Assembly (NCBI GenBank): GCA_016784705.1
Contig: JADHUD010000114.1
Location: forward strand, 1 to 7,580
Source of the DNA: Spirochaetia bacterium
GTDB taxonomy: Bacteria; Spirochaetota; Spirochaetia; JABMQR01
Length of the DNA: 7,580 nt
Direction: 5' to 3'
The position numbers were made by a program, and so were the translations under genes. The notes under the pieces are model-generated. The model did no database searches. It was not told the origin of the DNA and saw nothing but the letters and a program-made list of their open reading frames with translations. Position 1 is the first letter of the stretch. Every line of letters begins with the position of its first letter. This document shows positions 7,130-7,580 of the stretch, piece after piece.

Positions 7130-7154
7130 TGATTTGATACTATTCATTAAAATT

Positions 7155-7193
7155 GCAGTTGCGGTGCTATAAAAAACTGCGTTATAAAACTGC
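7155..7193. repeat. AACTGC repeats between the divergent promoters
   Basis: GCAGTT (7155-7160) pairs with AACTGC (7175-7180) as an inverted repeat, and a second AACTGC lies at 7188-7193. The two right-hand copies share a longer direct repeat, ATAAAAAACTGC (7169-7180) and ATAAAACTGC (7184-7193). They sit upstream of both divergent promoters and could be regulator sites. The function is not known. Confidence 0.4.
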
Positions 7194-7203
7194 TTAACAT
7201 TTA

Positions 7204-7233
7204 TTTACACATTGTAAAAACCCATGGTATAAT
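7204..7233 (+). promoter_or_regulatory. Promoter of hprK (extended -10)
   Basis: TTTACA (7204-7209) and a perfect TATAAT (7228-7233) are separated by 18 nt, with TG at 7225-7226 making an extended -10. The -35 is also the left arm of TTTACA-N3-TGTAAA (7204-7218), which could be an operator. Transcription would start near 7240, giving a leader of about 160 nt. Confidence 0.7.
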
Positions 7234-7264
7234 AAAAAAAATGTAAAAATCATAAATTTGCAAA

Positions 7265-7274
7265 TCGAAAACTT
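7265..7274 (+). promoter_or_regulatory. Copy of the 10-mer TCGAAAACTT shared with the hpf upstream region
   Basis: TCGAAAACTT here is identical to the right arm of the inverted repeat at 1820-1829. It lies about 25-35 nt downstream of the predicted hprK transcription start, whereas before hpf it overlaps the -35. No inverted partner is seen nearby. It is a possible binding site of a common regulator. Confidence 0.4.
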
Positions 7275-7281
7275 CAAATCC

Positions 7282-7297
7282 GCAATATTGCAATATT
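7282..7297. repeat. Palindrome and tandem repeat in the hprK leader
   Basis: GCAATATT occurs twice in tandem (7282-7289 and 7290-7297), and the inner AATATTGCAATATT (7284-7297) is a perfect 14-bp palindrome. It lies in the predicted leader, 106 nt before the start codon. A protein-binding site is more plausible than a stable RNA hairpin, because a perfect palindrome leaves no loop. Confidence 0.55.
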
Positions 7298-7368
7298 AAG
7301 GATTAGGCAAATTATTTACTATTTGCTCTGATCGTTTTTTACTGGAGATAAAAACTTTGAGATACGGA

Positions 7369-7396
7369 CTTGGAGAGAAAGGCTTGGAGAGAAAGG
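7369..7396 (+). repeat. Perfect 14-bp tandem duplication over the hprK ribosome binding site
   Basis: CTTGGAGAGAAAGG is present at 7369-7382 and again at 7383-7396. Each copy contains two purine-rich Shine-Dalgarno-like cores (GGAGAG and AAAGG). The second copy puts AAAGG 6 nt from the ATG at 7403 and is the likely functional site. The first copy is displaced by 14 nt and could act as a standby or competing site. Confidence 0.75.
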
Positions 7397-7402
7397 CGGC
7401 TT

Positions 7403-7580
7403 ATGAAAGAGTTTACGGTTCTTGATCTTCTGGATCTTGACTTAAAAGAGAAAAATGTACTGAATTTAAAGTGTATTGGCGGCAGACCCGGTCTCTCCAG
7501 AGTTATAACCACTTCAAAGATAAACCGCCCGGGGTTAACACTCAGCGGTTTTATTGATGAATTTTCTTTTGACAGTATTC
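7403..7580 (+). CDS. hprK: HPr kinase/phosphorylase, N-terminal part (runs off the window)
   Basis: Fifty-nine codons are visible. They match the N-terminal domain of HPr kinase/phosphorylase: a short MKEFTVLDLLDLDL opening, then GLSRVITTSKINRPGLTLSGF (30-50), in which the NRPGL-x-L-x-GF pattern is the family hallmark. The catalytic half with its P-loop lies beyond the window. HprK phosphorylates or dephosphorylates a regulatory serine on HPr according to energy state. It controls carbon uptake or, in bacteria without a full PTS, other regulatory outputs. Its location after rpoN-hpf is normal for loci where HprK stands in place of PtsN. The ATG at 7403 has AAAGG 6 nt upstream. An in-frame TTG at 7370 would add 11 residues but has no Shine-Dalgarno. 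The gene is transcribed from its own promoter, divergently from the ABC operon. Confidence 0.88.
   Translation, partial: MKEFTVLDLLDLDLKEKNVLNLKCIGGRPGLSRVITTSKINRPGLTLSGFIDEFSFDSI

Larger units (their letters stand above)
7038..7402. other. 365-nt divergent intergenic region between the ABC operon and hprK
   Basis: No protein gene is convincing here. The left part holds the minus-strand operon's promoter and Shine-Dalgarno. The middle holds AACTGC repeats. The right part holds the hprK promoter and a leader of roughly 160 nt with a palindrome, a weak hairpin followed by T6, and a 14-bp tandem duplication over the ribosome binding site. The DNA is clearly more AT-rich than the flanking genes. 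Confidence 0.8.

Noticed and set aside
7130..7152. Resemblance of GATACTATTCAT to the reverse complement of the ATTCATAGT repeats before hpf
   Set aside because: The match is partial and AT-rich, with mismatches in the middle; it is not strong enough to call a shared site.
7307..7340. Attenuator-like structure in the hprK leader: GCAAAT/ATTTGC hairpin followed by T6
   Set aside because: The stem is only 6 bp and AT-rich, and the T-run begins several bases after it, so it is unlikely to terminate transcription.
1..7580. Mobile element, CRISPR array, tRNA or rRNA
   Set aside because: No transposase or integrase frames, no regularly spaced repeats, no terminal inverted repeats and no tRNA-like cloverleaf were found on reading both strands.

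Overview
The window looks like chromosomal DNA of a Gram-negative (diderm) bacterium with moderate-to-low GC. Its gene order is a variant of the lptB-rpoN-hpf-PTS neighbourhood. The last gene is HPr kinase/phosphorylase (hprK) instead of the proteobacterial ptsN. The combination of sigma-54, short HPF, HprK and a GldA/F/G-type ABC cluster with a DUF4340 protein fits a spirochaete (Spirochaetota) best. That assignment is an inference from gene content and general resemblance, not from a database search.

Layout. Positions 1-260 hold the 3' end of lptB (LPS-export ATPase). rpoN (308-1687, sigma-54) follows after 47 nt. A 236-nt gap (1688-1923) has no terminator after rpoN. It carries two candidate sigma-70-type promoters, a perfect 10-bp inverted repeat and a 9-bp tandem repeat. 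hpf (1924-2262, short ribosome hibernation factor) has a strong Shine-Dalgarno. A perfect 14-bp stem terminator with a T-tract on both strands (2274-2309) separates hpf from a converging four-gene minus-strand operon (7037 down to 2345). Read in its own direction the operon encodes an ABC ATPase, an ABC-2/GldF-like permease, a GldG-like membrane-anchored protein and a membrane-anchored DUF4340 protein. The junctions are a 4-nt overlap, a 6-nt gap and a 4-nt overlap, so the genes are almost certainly co-transcribed and translationally coupled. A 365-nt divergent intergenic region (7038-7402) holds a promoter for this operon and a strong extended -10 promoter for hprK. The first 59 codons of hprK start at 7403 and run off the window.

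How the genes relate. lptB, rpoN, hpf and hprK form a housekeeping and regulatory block covering envelope biogenesis, alternative sigma factor, ribosome dormancy and PTS/carbon control. The Gld-like operon sits in reverse orientation between hpf and hprK, which are often close neighbours in this type of locus. The hpf and hprK upstream regions share an exact 10-mer (TCGAAAACTT) and the same promoter geometry (TTTACA-N18-TATAAW with TGTAAA in the spacer). This suggests that the two now-separated genes may still be co-regulated.

No tRNA, rRNA, CRISPR array, transposase or insertion sequence was seen. The most interesting material is the intergenic DNA around hpf and hprK, and the substrate-unknown GldA/F/G-DUF4340 transporter.
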